A stretch of DNA of 57,634 bases from NCBI GenBank assembly GCA_024278055.1, contig JAJRTY010000051.1, positions 1-57,634 of the forward strand, in the 5' to 3' direction. The notes beneath the pieces are model-generated. The model was not told the DNA's origin, made no database searches, and was given only the letters and a program-made list of their open reading frames with translations. The position numbers and the translations under genes are program-made. Below, piece after piece: positions 16,403-24,847 of this stretch. The stretch is from Alphaproteobacteria bacterium (lineage in GTDB: Bacteria > Pseudomonadota > Alphaproteobacteria > Rhizobiales > JAJFHR01). Positions within the stretch are counted from its first letter, which is position 1. Each line of letters begins with the position of its first letter.

Positions 16403-19288
16403 ATGCTTAGGAAGAAGACCGGCGGGATGGCGATTGGCTCCCGTTTGTCATCAGCCCTTAAGGATGTTGCATCGGAAACGATAGACAGGCGTTCGTTCCT
16501 GCGTCGTTCCGGCCTCGCCGTTGGCGGTTTGGCAGCGGCAGCAAGCTTTACAGGCAGCATGGTGGAAAAAGCCGAAGCCGCAAGTGACACAAGTGGTGTT
16601 AAAGTGGTTAAAACAATCTGCACTCATTGTGCGGTTGGTTGTACCGTTTTGGCCGAAGTCGAAGGTGGTGTGTGGATTGGCCAGGAACCTGGTTATGACA
16701 GTCCGTTTAACCTTGGTGCCCATTGCGCCAAAGGTGCCGCCGTTCGCGCCACCGCTCACAGTGAGCGCCGTTTGAAGTACCCGACTAAGCTTGTCGGCGG
16801 CAAATGGCAGCGATTGAGCTGGGATGATGCCATCAACGAGATCGGCGACAAGATGATGTCGATCCGTGAAACGTCAGGACCGGATTCGGTTTACTGGCTC
16901 GGTTCGGCCAAGCATTCCAATGAGCAGGCCTATCTGTTCCGCAAGTTCTATGCCTTCTGGGGCACCAACAATGGTGACCATCAGGCACGTATCTGTCATT
17001 CAACCACAGTTGCCGGTGTTGCCAACACCTGGGGCTATGGTGCCATGACCAATTCCTTCAATGATATCCACAATTCGAAGTGCATCTTCATTATCGGTGG
17101 CAATCCTTCAGAAGCACATCCCGTGTCCATGTTGCATGTATTGCGCGCCAAGGAAATCAACAATGCACCCGTGATCGTTTGTGATCCGCGCTTTACCCGC
17201 ACAGCTGCACATGCCACTGAACATGTACGCTTGCGCCCGGGTACAGATGTTGCCTTGATCTGGGGTATCCTGTGGCACATTTTTGAAAACGGCTGGGAAG
17301 ATAAAGAGTTTATCCGCCAGCGTGTTTATGGAATGGAAGACATCCGGGCCGAAGTGGCAAAATGGGCACCTGATGAAGTCGAAAGTGTTACCGGCATTCC
17401 TGCATCCCAGATGCGTCGCGTTGCCCGCACCATGGCTAACAACCGGCCAGGTACGGTTATCTGGTGCATGGGGGGGACCCAGCACACCAACGGTAACAAC
17501 AACACCCGCGCTTATTGCATCTTGCAACTTGCTCTTGGCAATATGGGCACAACCGGCGGCGGCACCAATATTTTCCGCGGCCATGATAATGTGCAGGGCG
17601 CAACGGACTTCTGCGTGTTGTCACATTCACTGCCAGGCTACTACGGTCTCAAGAAAGGGTCGTGGAAACATTGGGCCCGTGTTTGGGATGTTGAGTACGA
17701 TTATCTGTTGGGCAATTTTGCTTCAGAAAAACTGATGCAGTCCAAGGGTATGCCGGTGTCACGCTGGATTGATGGTGTTTTGACTCCGAAAGACAAGATT
17801 GATCAGCCTGATAACCTCAAAGCCATGGTGTTCTGGGGACATGCTCCCAACTCACAGACACGATTGCCGGAGATGCGTGCAGCAATGAAGATGCTGGACC
17901 TTCTGGTTGTTATCGATCCTTATCCGACCATGACAGCGGTTTTGCATGATCGCCAGGATGGGGTCTATCTGTTGCCTGCTGCAACCCAGTATGAAACCTA
18001 TGGGTCTGTGACAGCTTCCAACCGGTCCTTGCAGTGGCGCGACAAGGTTGTCGATCCATTGTTTGAATGTCTGCCTGACCACACCATCATGTACAAATTC
18101 GCCAAGAAATTCGGATTTGCTGACCAGATGTTCAAAAACATCAAGGTTACCGATGACGAGCCATTGGTTGAAGATGTGACGCTGGAATTCAACAAGGGCA
18201 TGTGGACAATCGGCTATACCGGGCAATCCCCGGACCGGCTGAAAGCACATATGGCCAACCAGCACACATTTGACAAGACAACCCTGCAAGCGCGCGGTGG
18301 TCCTGTTGATGGTGAGTATTATGGTCTGCCGTGGCCCGCATGGGGTACGGCTGAAATGGGTCATCCAGGCACACCTAACCTGTATGATACCTCCAAGCCC
18401 GTGGCTGAAGGTGGTTTGTGTTTCCGCGCCCGTTACGGTGTTGAACGCAACGGTGTAAACCTTCTTGCTGAAGGATCTTACCCTGTGGGGTCGGAAATTG
18501 AGGATGGATATCCTGAATTTACCATGGCCATGCTGCAAAAGCTTGGATGGGATGGCGATCTGACAGCGGACGAAAAATCAGCAATTGATGCCGTTGCCGG
18601 TGAAAAGACAAACTGGAAAACGGACTTGTCCGGTGGTATTCAGCGCGTTGCCATTAAACACGGCTGCGCACCATTTGGTAATGCCAAAGCCCGCGCAATT
18701 GTGTGGACTTTCCCTGATCCGGTACCGCTTCATCGTGAGCCGCTGTATACACCGCGTCGTGATCTGTTGCCGAAATATAAAACCTATAAGGATCGTCAAC
18801 AGTTCCGTCTGCCAACGTATTTTGAGACCATCCAGAAGAATGATTATTCAAAAGACTTCCCGATCATTCTAACCTCTGGTCGTCTGGTTGAATTCGAAGG
18901 TGGCGGTGATGAGTCACGGTCGAACAAATGGTTGGCTGAACTGCAACAGGATATGTTTGTTGAAATCAATATTGTTGATGCAAACGATCTTGGCATTCGC
19001 GATGGATCAATGGTCTGGGTTAATGGTGCGCCGACCTTTGATGGCAAACCGGGTGGCCGGGTAAAAGTCAAGGCCCAGGTGACGGAACGTGTCAGCCGCG
19101 GCGTTTGCTTCCTGCCGTTCCATTTTGCTGGCCATTTCCAGGGCGAGGACCTGCGCGACAAGTATCCATCAGGTGCTGATCCATATGTATTGGGCGAAGC
19201 TTCCAATACGGCTCAGACCTATGGGTATGATGTTGTAACAAACATGCAGGAAACCAAAGCCACACTCTGTAATATAGAAAAAGCCTAG
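16403..19288 (+). CDS. fdhA: Formate dehydrogenase, molybdopterin catalytic (alpha) subunit
   Basis: The 961-residue protein oxidises formate to CO2 in the periplasm or on the periplasmic face of the membrane. A Tat signal has Arg29-Arg30 in RRSFLRR. The mature protein binds one [4Fe-4S] cluster through Cys73, Cys76, Cys80 and Cys108, then a bis-molybdopterin guanine dinucleotide. The metal ligand is Cys198 in ARICHS, with the conserved His199 next to it; the codon is TGT, so this is the cysteine form and not a selenoprotein. The MopB C-terminal domain ends with the YPSGADPYVLGEAS segment. GGAG upstream of ATG 16403 supports the start. The beta subunit follows 12 bases later. Confidence 0.95.
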   Translation: MLRKKTGGMAIGSRLSSALKDVASETIDRRSFLRRSGLAVGGLAAAASFTGSMVEKAEAASDTSGVKVVKTICTHCAVGCTVLAEVEGGVWIGQEPGYDSPFNLGAHCAKGAAVRATAHSERRLKYPTKLVGGKWQRLSWDDAINEIGDKMMSIRETSGPDSVYWLGSAKHSNEQAYLFRKFYAFWGTNNGDHQARICHSTTVAGVANTWGYGAMTNSFNDIHNSKCIFIIGGNPSEAHPVSMLHVLRAKEINNAPVIVCDPRFTRTAAHATEHVRLRPGTDVALIWGILWHIFENGWEDKEFIRQRVYGMEDIRAEVAKWAPDEVESVTGIPASQMRRVARTMANNRPGTVIWCMGGTQHTNGNNNTRAYCILQLALGNMGTTGGGTNIFRGHDNVQGATDFCVLSHSLPGYYGLKKGSWKHWARVWDVEYDYLLGNFASEKLMQSKGMPVSRWIDGVLTPKDKIDQPDNLKAMVFWGHAPNSQTRLPEMRAAMKMLDLLVVIDPYPTMTAVLHDRQDGVYLLPAATQYETYGSVTASNRSLQWRDKVVDPLFECLPDHTIMYKFAKKFGFADQMFKNIKVTDDEPLVEDVTLEFNKGMWTIGYTGQSPDRLKAHMANQHTFDKTTLQARGGPVDGEYYGLPWPAWGTAEMGHPGTPNLYDTSKPVAEGGLCFRARYGVERNGVNLLAEGSYPVGSEIEDGYPEFTMAMLQKLGWDGDLTADEKSAIDAVAGEKTNWKTDLSGGIQRVAIKHGCAPFGNAKARAIVWTFPDPVPLHREPLYTPRRDLLPKYKTYKDRQQFRLPTYFETIQKNDYSKDFPIILTSGRLVEFEGGGDESRSNKWLAELQQDMFVEINIVDANDLGIRDGSMVWVNGAPTFDGKPGGRVKVKAQVTERVSRGVCFLPFHFAGHFQGEDLRDKYPSGADPYVLGEASNTAQTYGYDVVTNMQETKATLCNIEKA

Positions 19289-19300
19289 GGAGAAAACGTT

Positions 19301-19894
19301 ATGGCACGGATGAGATTCCTTAGTGACGCTGAACGTTGCGTTGAATGCAATGCCTGCGTCACAGCCTGTAAGAACGAAAATGAAGTCCCCTGGGGCATCA
19401 ACCGGCGTCGCGTCGTCACTATTTCTGACGGTACGCCGGGTGAGCGTTCGATATCGATCGCTTGCATGCATTGCTCGGATGCACCGTGTATTGCGGTGTG
19501 CCCGGTGGACACTATCTACCAGACGGAACTCGGCATTGTGCTGCATTCCAAAGACCTGTGTATCGGGTGTGGATATTGTTTTTATGCATGTCCTTTCGGG
19601 GCTCCTCAATTTCCGCAGACAGGAAACTTCGGTTCCCGGGGCAAAATGGACAAATGTACATTCTGCGCTGGCGGGCCTGAAGAAGAAAACAGCGAAGCTG
19701 AGTTCCGCAAATATGGCCGTAACCGCATAGCGGAAGGCAAATTGCCGCTATGTGCCGAGTTGTGCTCGACCAAAGCACTTCTTGCCGGTGACGGTGCTGT
19801 TATATCGGACATCTATCGCGAACGCGTAGTCAATCGCGGGTTTGGCGCTGGCGCCTGGGGATGGGGTCGTGCCTATCCTTCCAGCGGTAGTTGA
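19301..19894 (+). CDS. fdhB: Formate dehydrogenase iron-sulfur (beta) subunit
   Basis: The 197-residue ferredoxin-like subunit carries electrons from the catalytic subunit to cytochrome b. It has four cysteine clusters: CVECNACVTAC near 12-22, CMHCSDAPCIAVC near 52-64, CIGCGYCFYAC near 87-97, and KCTFC with LCAELC, enough for four [4Fe-4S] centres. It has no signal peptide and would be exported with the alpha subunit. GGGAG precedes the ATG. No C-terminal membrane anchor is present, unlike FdnH of enteric bacteria. Confidence 0.93.
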   Translation: MARMRFLSDAERCVECNACVTACKNENEVPWGINRRRVVTISDGTPGERSISIACMHCSDAPCIAVCPVDTIYQTELGIVLHSKDLCIGCGYCFYACPFGAPQFPQTGNFGSRGKMDKCTFCAGGPEEENSEAEFRKYGRNRIAEGKLPLCAELCSTKALLAGDGAVISDIYRERVVNRGFGAGAWGWGRAYPSSGS

Positions 19895-19906
19895 TAGCAA
19901 GATAAC

Positions 19907-19939
19907 TCAAGGGTGTCGGCCGCAAGTCGGCACCCTTGA
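19907..19939 (+). terminator. Intercistronic hairpin between fdhB and the gamma subunit gene
   Basis: A 13-base stem (19907-19919 with 19927-19939, two G-T pairs) encloses a 7-base loop and starts 12 bases after the fdhB stop. The following sequence, ATTTACCC, lacks a proper T-run, so it probably stabilises the alpha-beta message or partly attenuates transcription and does not end it fully. The remaining gap to 20128 is AT-rich and otherwise featureless. Confidence 0.55.
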
Positions 19940-20128
19940 ATTTACCCGTATTTATATTGTGAAAATCAGCGGTCTGACCGGTGGTCTTTAGACATTTGGG
20001 ATGTAGACTGGTGCAAACCGGGTTGTTCTGCATCTTTGCGAAATTGTAAAATCGCCGGGAAAATCAACTGATAAAGCGATTTTAATTTAGGCAGTTCTGA
20101 CATTGATGATTTTTAGGAGGGCGCTTTA

Positions 20129-21280
20129 ATGCCCAAGTCCACAACATTTGCAGCGATGATGACAAATTACGCCGCTGCATGTACCAGAAAAACTGCCGCA
20201 ATATTTTTGCTGGCGTTTGTGGCCATGTTTTTAACCGGCAGTTTTAGCCAAACAGGGTCATCGGCTCAGGCCCAGACTCAAGCTCAAACTCAAAAACCCC
20301 AGTCCCTTGCCGGTGCGCCTTTAGGCAATGATTCAGATTCTGACCTGTGGCGCGCTGTAAAACGCGGCGACCGGGGCAGTGTTTCCATTAGCGATAAAAA
20401 ATCCGGCGTATTGATACAATCCGGCGGCCAGATTTTTCGCGACATACGTAATGGACCAATGTTTACATATGGTGCCGCGGCCATCATCGGTGTCATTGCC
20501 ATTTTGTCTTTGTTCTATATGTTGCGCGGACGCATCCGTATAGACAGCGGCAAAAGCAATGTTACTGTTACCCGTTTCAATTCTTTTGAGCGTTTTTCCC
20601 ATTGGTTGCTGGCGGTTTCATTCGTAATTCTCGGACTGTCAGGCCTCAACATGGTCTACGGCAAATACCTGCTTACCCCGCTGGTGGGCAAAAGCGGCTA
20701 TGGCGACATTGCCATGGCTGGCAAGTGGCTGCATAATTTTGTCGCTTTCGCCTTTATTCTCGGTTTGGTGTTAATCTTGCTGTTGTGGATCCGGCACAAC
20801 TTCCCCAACAGGCATGACATAATCTGGCTGCTGAAAGGTGGCGGTATGTTTACCAGGGGCTCTCATCCACCGGCAAAGAAGTTCAATGCGGGGCAGAAGA
20901 TACTGTTCTGGCTGATAATTTTCGGCGGCGCTTCAATAGCCCTTTCGGGTATCTCGCTGATGTTTCCGTTCCAGCTGTCGCTGTTCGCCGATACGTTTGA
21001 AATTGTAAATCGGCTCGGGTTTAACCTGCCGACAGAATTGACCGGCATAGAAGAAATGCAACTGTCTTTGGTCTGGCACTCTATCGCCAGTATATTCATG
21101 GTATGTGTCATCATCGCCCATATTTACATTGGCAGTGTCGGCATGGAAGGTGCGTTCGATGCCATGGGTTCTGGCGAGGTTGATAAAAACTGGGCCAAAG
21201 AGCACCACTCCGTATGGGTCGAGGAGCTGGAAAGCAAAGAGCGGGCAAAGGCAGCTTCGAAGCAGGTTGCCGCAGAATAG
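20129..21280 (+). CDS. Formate dehydrogenase cytochrome b (gamma) subunit
   Basis: The 383-residue subunit anchors the enzyme to the inner membrane and passes electrons to quinone through two b hemes. It starts with a signal-like segment, a Gln/Ala/Thr-rich linker with an imperfect AQTQ repeat (about residues 47-57), and a first membrane helix near 110-130. The core then has four helices with candidate heme histidines in FERFSHWLLAV, WLHNFVAFAFI, LVWHSIAS and IIAHIYIG. The C-terminus is a charged cytoplasmic tail. AGGAGG precedes the ATG. It is longer than the E. coli FdnI (about 217 residues) because of the N-terminal extension, as in other alphaproteobacterial FDH operons. Confidence 0.9.
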   Translation: MPKSTTFAAMMTNYAAACTRKTAAIFLLAFVAMFLTGSFSQTGSSAQAQTQAQTQKPQSLAGAPLGNDSDSDLWRAVKRGDRGSVSISDKKSGVLIQSGGQIFRDIRNGPMFTYGAAAIIGVIAILSLFYMLRGRIRIDSGKSNVTVTRFNSFERFSHWLLAVSFVILGLSGLNMVYGKYLLTPLVGKSGYGDIAMAGKWLHNFVAFAFILGLVLILLLWIRHNFPNRHDIIWLLKGGGMFTRGSHPPAKKFNAGQKILFWLIIFGGASIALSGISLMFPFQLSLFADTFEIVNRLGFNLPTELTGIEEMQLSLVWHSIASIFMVCVIIAHIYIGSVGMEGAFDAMGSGEVDKNWAKEHHSVWVEELESKERAKAASKQVAAE

Positions 21281-21299
21281 GACATGCAGGACCAAATTC

Positions 21300-22697
21300 A
21301 TGTGCTGGACATATGATGTCAAAAAATCCGGTTCCCTTGATTTTTGCGTAATTTCCAGCGTCCTGACAGGCTTTTTTGCTCTTTTGTTTATTTCTTTGCC
21401 ATCAACGCTGGCAACCGCCAAAGTGCAGGGGCATGGCGGGCCGGTAAAATCGATCGTGTTATCCAGCGACGGCTATACCGCTTTAACCGGCTCATTTGAT
21501 TATACTGTCATTTACTGGGCAATTTCGCCTGGTGGGTCCAAAATCATCAAACGCCTCATCGGTCATGATGGCGCTGTTAATACGGTAGCTTTTGTACCCG
21601 GTAATGCGCTGGCCCTGTCGGGCAGTGACGATGGTACAGTCGGGCTGTGGCACCTGGGGGATTTAAAACTGTTAACCCGCCTGAAGGGGCACAGCGCCAA
21701 AATTTCCGATGTGGCAGCTTCCCCCGATGGCCGTATCGCAGCCTCCGCCTCCTGGGACAGCACTATTCGCCTGTGGGATGTTGAAACAAAAACCCAAACC
21801 GCTGTTCTTGAAGGCCATCGGGGAAACATCAACTCAATAGTTTTTTCCAATGATGGGAAATTCCTTTTTTCCGGTGGCTATGATGGCATGGTGAAAATGT
21901 GGGATACTGCCAGCGGTGAATTCATCCGCACCATCTACAACCACGGCTGGGGCGTTAATGTGGTGCGGGTTTTGCCGGATAATCAAAACCTGTTTATCGG
22001 CACCCTTGATGGAGCCGTCAATATTCTGGATATTGACAGCAGTAAAATCATCCGCCGTCTCAAACCCCACGAAGGCCCGGTTCTGGCGGGCTTTGTTGCT
22101 GCAAAAAGCGGACTTGCCGCCACCAGCGGTGGCGATGGTAAGATACATGTGTGGTCTATGGATACCTGGAAACTGCTGTATCAGCATGACGAACCCTACC
22201 GCCCCATCTGGGCATTGTCATTTTCCAAAAACAACCAGAAAGTCCTATACGGCGGTCTGGATGAACACGTGCTTGAATGGGATTTTAACAGCGATAAACA
22301 GTTTGATGTGGCAAGAAGAAAAACCCCGCGACGGTTTCGGTTTGTCAATGATGAAGATCTTGGCACCCGCCAGTTTGCCCGCAGGTGTTCCGTGTGTCAT
22401 ACAGTAGCACCAGATGGCGGCAATCGTGCCGGGCCATCACTCTACAGAATTTACGGCAGGCGCGCCGGTACCCGCGAAGGCTATGTCTATTCGAAAGCGT
22501 TGAAAAACTCTGATATTGTCTGGAGCAAAGAAACGGTTGGGCGTTTGTTTGATGAAGGCCCGGCGAAATATACACCGGGAACTAAAATGCCCCTGCAGCG
22601 CATACAAAGCAAAGAAGAACGCGAAGCCTTGCTGGCTTATCTCGAAAAGGCCGGCAAGATTGTTAAACAAACCACAACTGTTCAGTCAGAAAACTGA
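21300..22697 (+). CDS. WD40-repeat beta-propeller fused to a cytochrome c domain
   Basis: The 465-residue protein has a signal peptide (hydrophobic stretch about 15-35, cleavage near LATA), then about seven WD40 blades (for example LSGSDDGTVGLWHL, SASWDSTIRLWDV, FSGGYDGMVKMWDT, LYGGLDEHVLEWDF), then a class I cytochrome c with CSVCH near residue 362 and the distal Met in GTKMPLQR. A periplasmic place is required for heme c. Sitting directly after the cytochrome b gene, it is the obvious candidate for an electron acceptor or assembly factor of formate dehydrogenase. ATG 21300 is chosen as it gives a complete signal peptide; an earlier frame extension overlaps the previous gene. Confidence 0.88.
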   Translation: MCWTYDVKKSGSLDFCVISSVLTGFFALLFISLPSTLATAKVQGHGGPVKSIVLSSDGYTALTGSFDYTVIYWAISPGGSKIIKRLIGHDGAVNTVAFVPGNALALSGSDDGTVGLWHLGDLKLLTRLKGHSAKISDVAASPDGRIAASASWDSTIRLWDVETKTQTAVLEGHRGNINSIVFSNDGKFLFSGGYDGMVKMWDTASGEFIRTIYNHGWGVNVVRVLPDNQNLFIGTLDGAVNILDIDSSKIIRRLKPHEGPVLAGFVAAKSGLAATSGGDGKIHVWSMDTWKLLYQHDEPYRPIWALSFSKNNQKVLYGGLDEHVLEWDFNSDKQFDVARRKTPRRFRFVNDEDLGTRQFARRCSVCHTVAPDGGNRAGPSLYRIYGRRAGTREGYVYSKALKNSDIVWSKETVGRLFDEGPAKYTPGTKMPLQRIQSKEEREALLAYLEKAGKIVKQTTTVQSEN

Positions 22698-22712
22698 ATT
22701 TAGGAGAGATTT

Positions 22713-22856
22713 ATGAAACCTTTTTTGGGCAGCCTGTTAGTTATCGCCATTGTTTCTGTTGGGGCATCTTACGTGTTGGGAAGCATGGAGATGTCAGCCC
22801 AGGACGTTTTCCAGACGCAAACCGGTAATGTGCGCCTGGACAGCGCGACAAAGTAG
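22713..22856 (+). CDS. Small single-span membrane protein of the formate dehydrogenase operon
   Basis: A 47-residue reading frame has an excellent ribosome site (TTAGGAGAG) seven bases before ATG 22713. Residues 4-24 form one hydrophobic segment (FLGSLLVIAIVSVGASYVLG), followed by a polar tail with MSAQDVFQTQTGNVRL. It lies between the WD40-cytochrome c and the protease genes in the same direction. The strong ribosome site and position support a real gene; similar short peptides occur at this place in related operons by my recollection, but no function is known. Confidence 0.7.
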   Translation: MKPFLGSLLVIAIVSVGASYVLGSMEMSAQDVFQTQTGNVRLDSATK

Positions 22857-23808
22857 ATTGAAAACTTTGATCAACCGCCTGCTCTTTCTGTATGTGATTT
22901 TCAGCTTTAGTCAGGTGGTGGCATCCGGGCCGGTGCAGGCTCAATCAGCTTTGGTCTATAATTCCGTTGTCAGTGTTCTGCCCCAATGGCCCAACCCGGC
23001 TGCGCGCGCGGCAGAACCTGAAGGCAGTGGTATTGTTGTTCTCGATGGCCGCACAATCCTGACTGCCCGTCACGTCATTAACAACGCCGTGTCGATTGTT
23101 GTAAGGACCGGTGACGGCCGGGTGCTGAAAGCCGATGTTATCGGCGAGGACATATTGACCGATCTCGCTGTTCTTGCCATCGAGGAAACGCTGATCCCCA
23201 TGCGCTTTGGCCGTGATGCTAAAGTGGGGGAACGCGCCTGCGCTATCGGTAATGCTTTTGGTCTTGGCCTGTCAATGACCTGTGGCGTTGTGTCGGCAGT
23301 CAATAAATCCTGGGTGGGCTTTAACCCCATAGAGGACTTTGTTCAAACAGATGCAGCTGTTAATCCCGGCGCCTCAGGCGGCGCACTGGTGGCCCGCGAT
23401 GGCAGCCTGCTCGGCATCTTATCGGCCATATTCACCAAACAAACCGATGCCAACATCGGTGTCAATTTTGCCGTATCTTCCGCACTTGCCAAAATCGTGG
23501 CAACCGCCCTGGTGCAGGACGGTAAAGTAAACTGGCGCTTCAGCGGTCTTAAACTTGGGCCCGCTGTATCGCGCGGCGAGGTGGGGACACTGGGCGCCGT
23601 CGTCAAAAATGTCCGCCCCGGCACCCCGGCACAGAAGGCGGGGCTGAAAAACGGTGATGTGATTTTGCAGCTGGAAAAGCGCCGCATCAAAAGCCCGGCT
23701 GATTTTAAAAGTGCTTTTGTAACCAGCCCGCCGGGGGCAAAACTTAAGCTGAAAATTATTCGCAACAAGGCTGAAATGACGTTGGAAATTCAGTTGCCCG
23801 AAAAGTGA
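22828..23808 (+). CDS. HtrA/DegP-like trypsin-family serine protease with a PDZ domain
   Basis: The protein has a signal segment (LLFLYVIFSFSQVVASG), then a chymotrypsin-fold domain with all three catalytic residues: His in LTARHVINN, Asp in LTDLAVLAIE and Ser in NPGASGGALV. A C-terminal PDZ domain contains VVKNVRPGTPAQKAGLKNGDVIL. It is shorter than DegP and has one PDZ. Two starts are possible: ATG 22828, overlapping the previous small gene by 29 bases and giving a basic N-region, or TTG 22858, two bases after its stop. Periplasmic action is expected. Its place in the operon suggests processing or quality control of the formate dehydrogenase complex, which is inference. Confidence 0.88.
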   Translation: MCAWTARQSRLKTLINRLLFLYVIFSFSQVVASGPVQAQSALVYNSVVSVLPQWPNPAARAAEPEGSGIVVLDGRTILTARHVINNAVSIVVRTGDGRVLKADVIGEDILTDLAVLAIEETLIPMRFGRDAKVGERACAIGNAFGLGLSMTCGVVSAVNKSWVGFNPIEDFVQTDAAVNPGASGGALVARDGSLLGILSAIFTKQTDANIGVNFAVSSALAKIVATALVQDGKVNWRFSGLKLGPAVSRGEVGTLGAVVKNVRPGTPAQKAGLKNGDVILQLEKRRIKSPADFKSAFVTSPPGAKLKLKIIRNKAEMTLEIQLPEK

Positions 23809-23880
23809 AATAGTTCCCTATCAGCATTAAATTCCTTTAGATTGAAAATCAGATAATCATTGAATGACAGGAGAAACTCA

Positions 23881-24075
23881 ATGAACGAAGAAAAGTTCAA
23901 TATGTCGATGCGAAAATTCCTTAAACAAGTAGGTGTTACCTCGCAACAACAGATCTAGAGAACCGTGCGCGAAGGCAACCTTTCCGGCCAATCGGCGATT
24001 ACCGCCAAAGTCGTCCTGACCATTGAAGGTACGGATCTCAATCATGTGATCGAAGAGACTATCGAAATCGGGTGA
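23881..24075 (+). pseudogene. DUF6494-like small protein gene with an in-frame TAG
   Basis: With one codon read through, the frame encodes 64 residues: MNEEKFNMSMRKFLKQVGVT at the N-terminus, then QQI, TAG (23956-23958, codon 26), RTVREGNLSG and a C-terminal AKVVLTIEGTDLNHVIEETI. By my recollection this matches the DUF6494 family, which has Glu in the IEKAVRE motif at the stop position. AGGAGAAA precedes the ATG, and the frame continues without an indel into the next gene. As read, only a 25-residue peptide would be made. The family is associated with formate dehydrogenase operons and has no known function. Confidence 0.65.
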
Positions 24076-24079
24076 TCTC

Positions 24080-24847
24080 ATGTTGCAAGATGAATATGGC
24101 TGGACCGCTGAGCCGTTGTTTCCACCGCTGCTCAATGGCGTAAAAGTCAAAGGCCATCCGCGCCCGTTCGATTGCGCTCATCGCGATGCGAAAGCCAAAA
24201 AAGCCCAGTCGGGTGACTTCTACTGGAGCCCGTCACAACGCTTTTTGGAATGCGCCCTGGTGCTTGAGCCTGAAACAGATGCAACGCGTTCGATGCATAT
24301 GCTGTTTGCCGCCATGGTAGCTTTTGGTGATGCCTTTGGCTCACTGGCACCGCCCGAACTGGGTATGTTTTATCGCTGGCCCAATCAATTCATTCTCAAT
24401 GATGCAGTCACAGGTTCGGCGAGAATAATTATGGCTGAGACCAATAGTGATGAAGATGCGCCGGACTGGCTGGTGGTCGGCGTCAAGATTGAGCTCAAAG
24501 GAAAAGACAACGACCTCAATCCCGGCGAGGATATGGGTCGTACCAATCTGTTCGAAGAAGGGGTTGGCGAATTGTCCCAGCGCGACCTGATCGAGTCTTT
24601 TTCCCGCCATTTTCTGGTGTGGATTCACACCTGGAATGATGAAGGTTTCAAGCCGGTTCACGAAAACTGGTGCGGACGCGCTGAAGCGCTCGGTCAAGAG
24701 ATAACAATCAATCAGGGCGAGAAATCCTGGGAAGGAAAATTCCTTAATCTTGATGGCGATGGCAACCTGCTGCTTAAAACACCGGCGGGGGAAATGATCT
24801 CCCTCATCGCGCAGGATTTTTTGAACACGCAAACGTGGGAAAAATAA
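24080..24847 (+). CDS. Biotin/lipoate-protein ligase-like protein (DUF4444 type)
   Basis: The 255-residue protein resembles the catalytic domain of biotin/lipoate A/B ligases followed by a short C-terminal beta domain (ITINQGEKSWEGKFLNLDGDGNLLLKT, in pieces, near 212-240) like that of BirA. Recognisable parts are WSPSQRFLECALVLEPE, the LGMFYRWPNQFILNDA stretch where ligases have RWPND, and WLVVGVKIEL. The lysine-glycine details of the ATP and biotin site are not typical, so activity is uncertain. Its stop overlaps the next start as TAATG. In this position of the operon it may have an accessory role in enzyme assembly. Confidence 0.65.
   Translation: MLQDEYGWTAEPLFPPLLNGVKVKGHPRPFDCAHRDAKAKKAQSGDFYWSPSQRFLECALVLEPETDATRSMHMLFAAMVAFGDAFGSLAPPELGMFYRWPNQFILNDAVTGSARIIMAETNSDEDAPDWLVVGVKIELKGKDNDLNPGEDMGRTNLFEEGVGELSQRDLIESFSRHFLVWIHTWNDEGFKPVHENWCGRAEALGQEITINQGEKSWEGKFLNLDGDGNLLLKTPAGEMISLIAQDFLNTQTWEK

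Noticed and set aside
16403-19288. Selenocysteine in the formate dehydrogenase active site
   Set aside because: The ligand codon in ARICHS is TGT for cysteine, the frame has no internal TGA, and no SECIS-like hairpin follows.
20270-20302. Tandem repeat array in the cytochrome b gene
   Set aside because: Only a few imperfect AQTQ units; it is a low-complexity linker and not a true array.
21105-21299. Longer N-terminus of the WD40-cytochrome c gene
   Set aside because: It would overlap the cytochrome b gene by about 175 bases and bury the signal peptide; ATG 21300 gives a normal export signal.
2262-24075. Reassigned genetic code with UAA/UAG read as glutamine
   Set aside because: Many genes here end with TAA or TAG exactly at the expected C-terminus (for example hutU, rlmE, fdhA) and CAA/CAG are used freely; no suppressor tRNA is visible.
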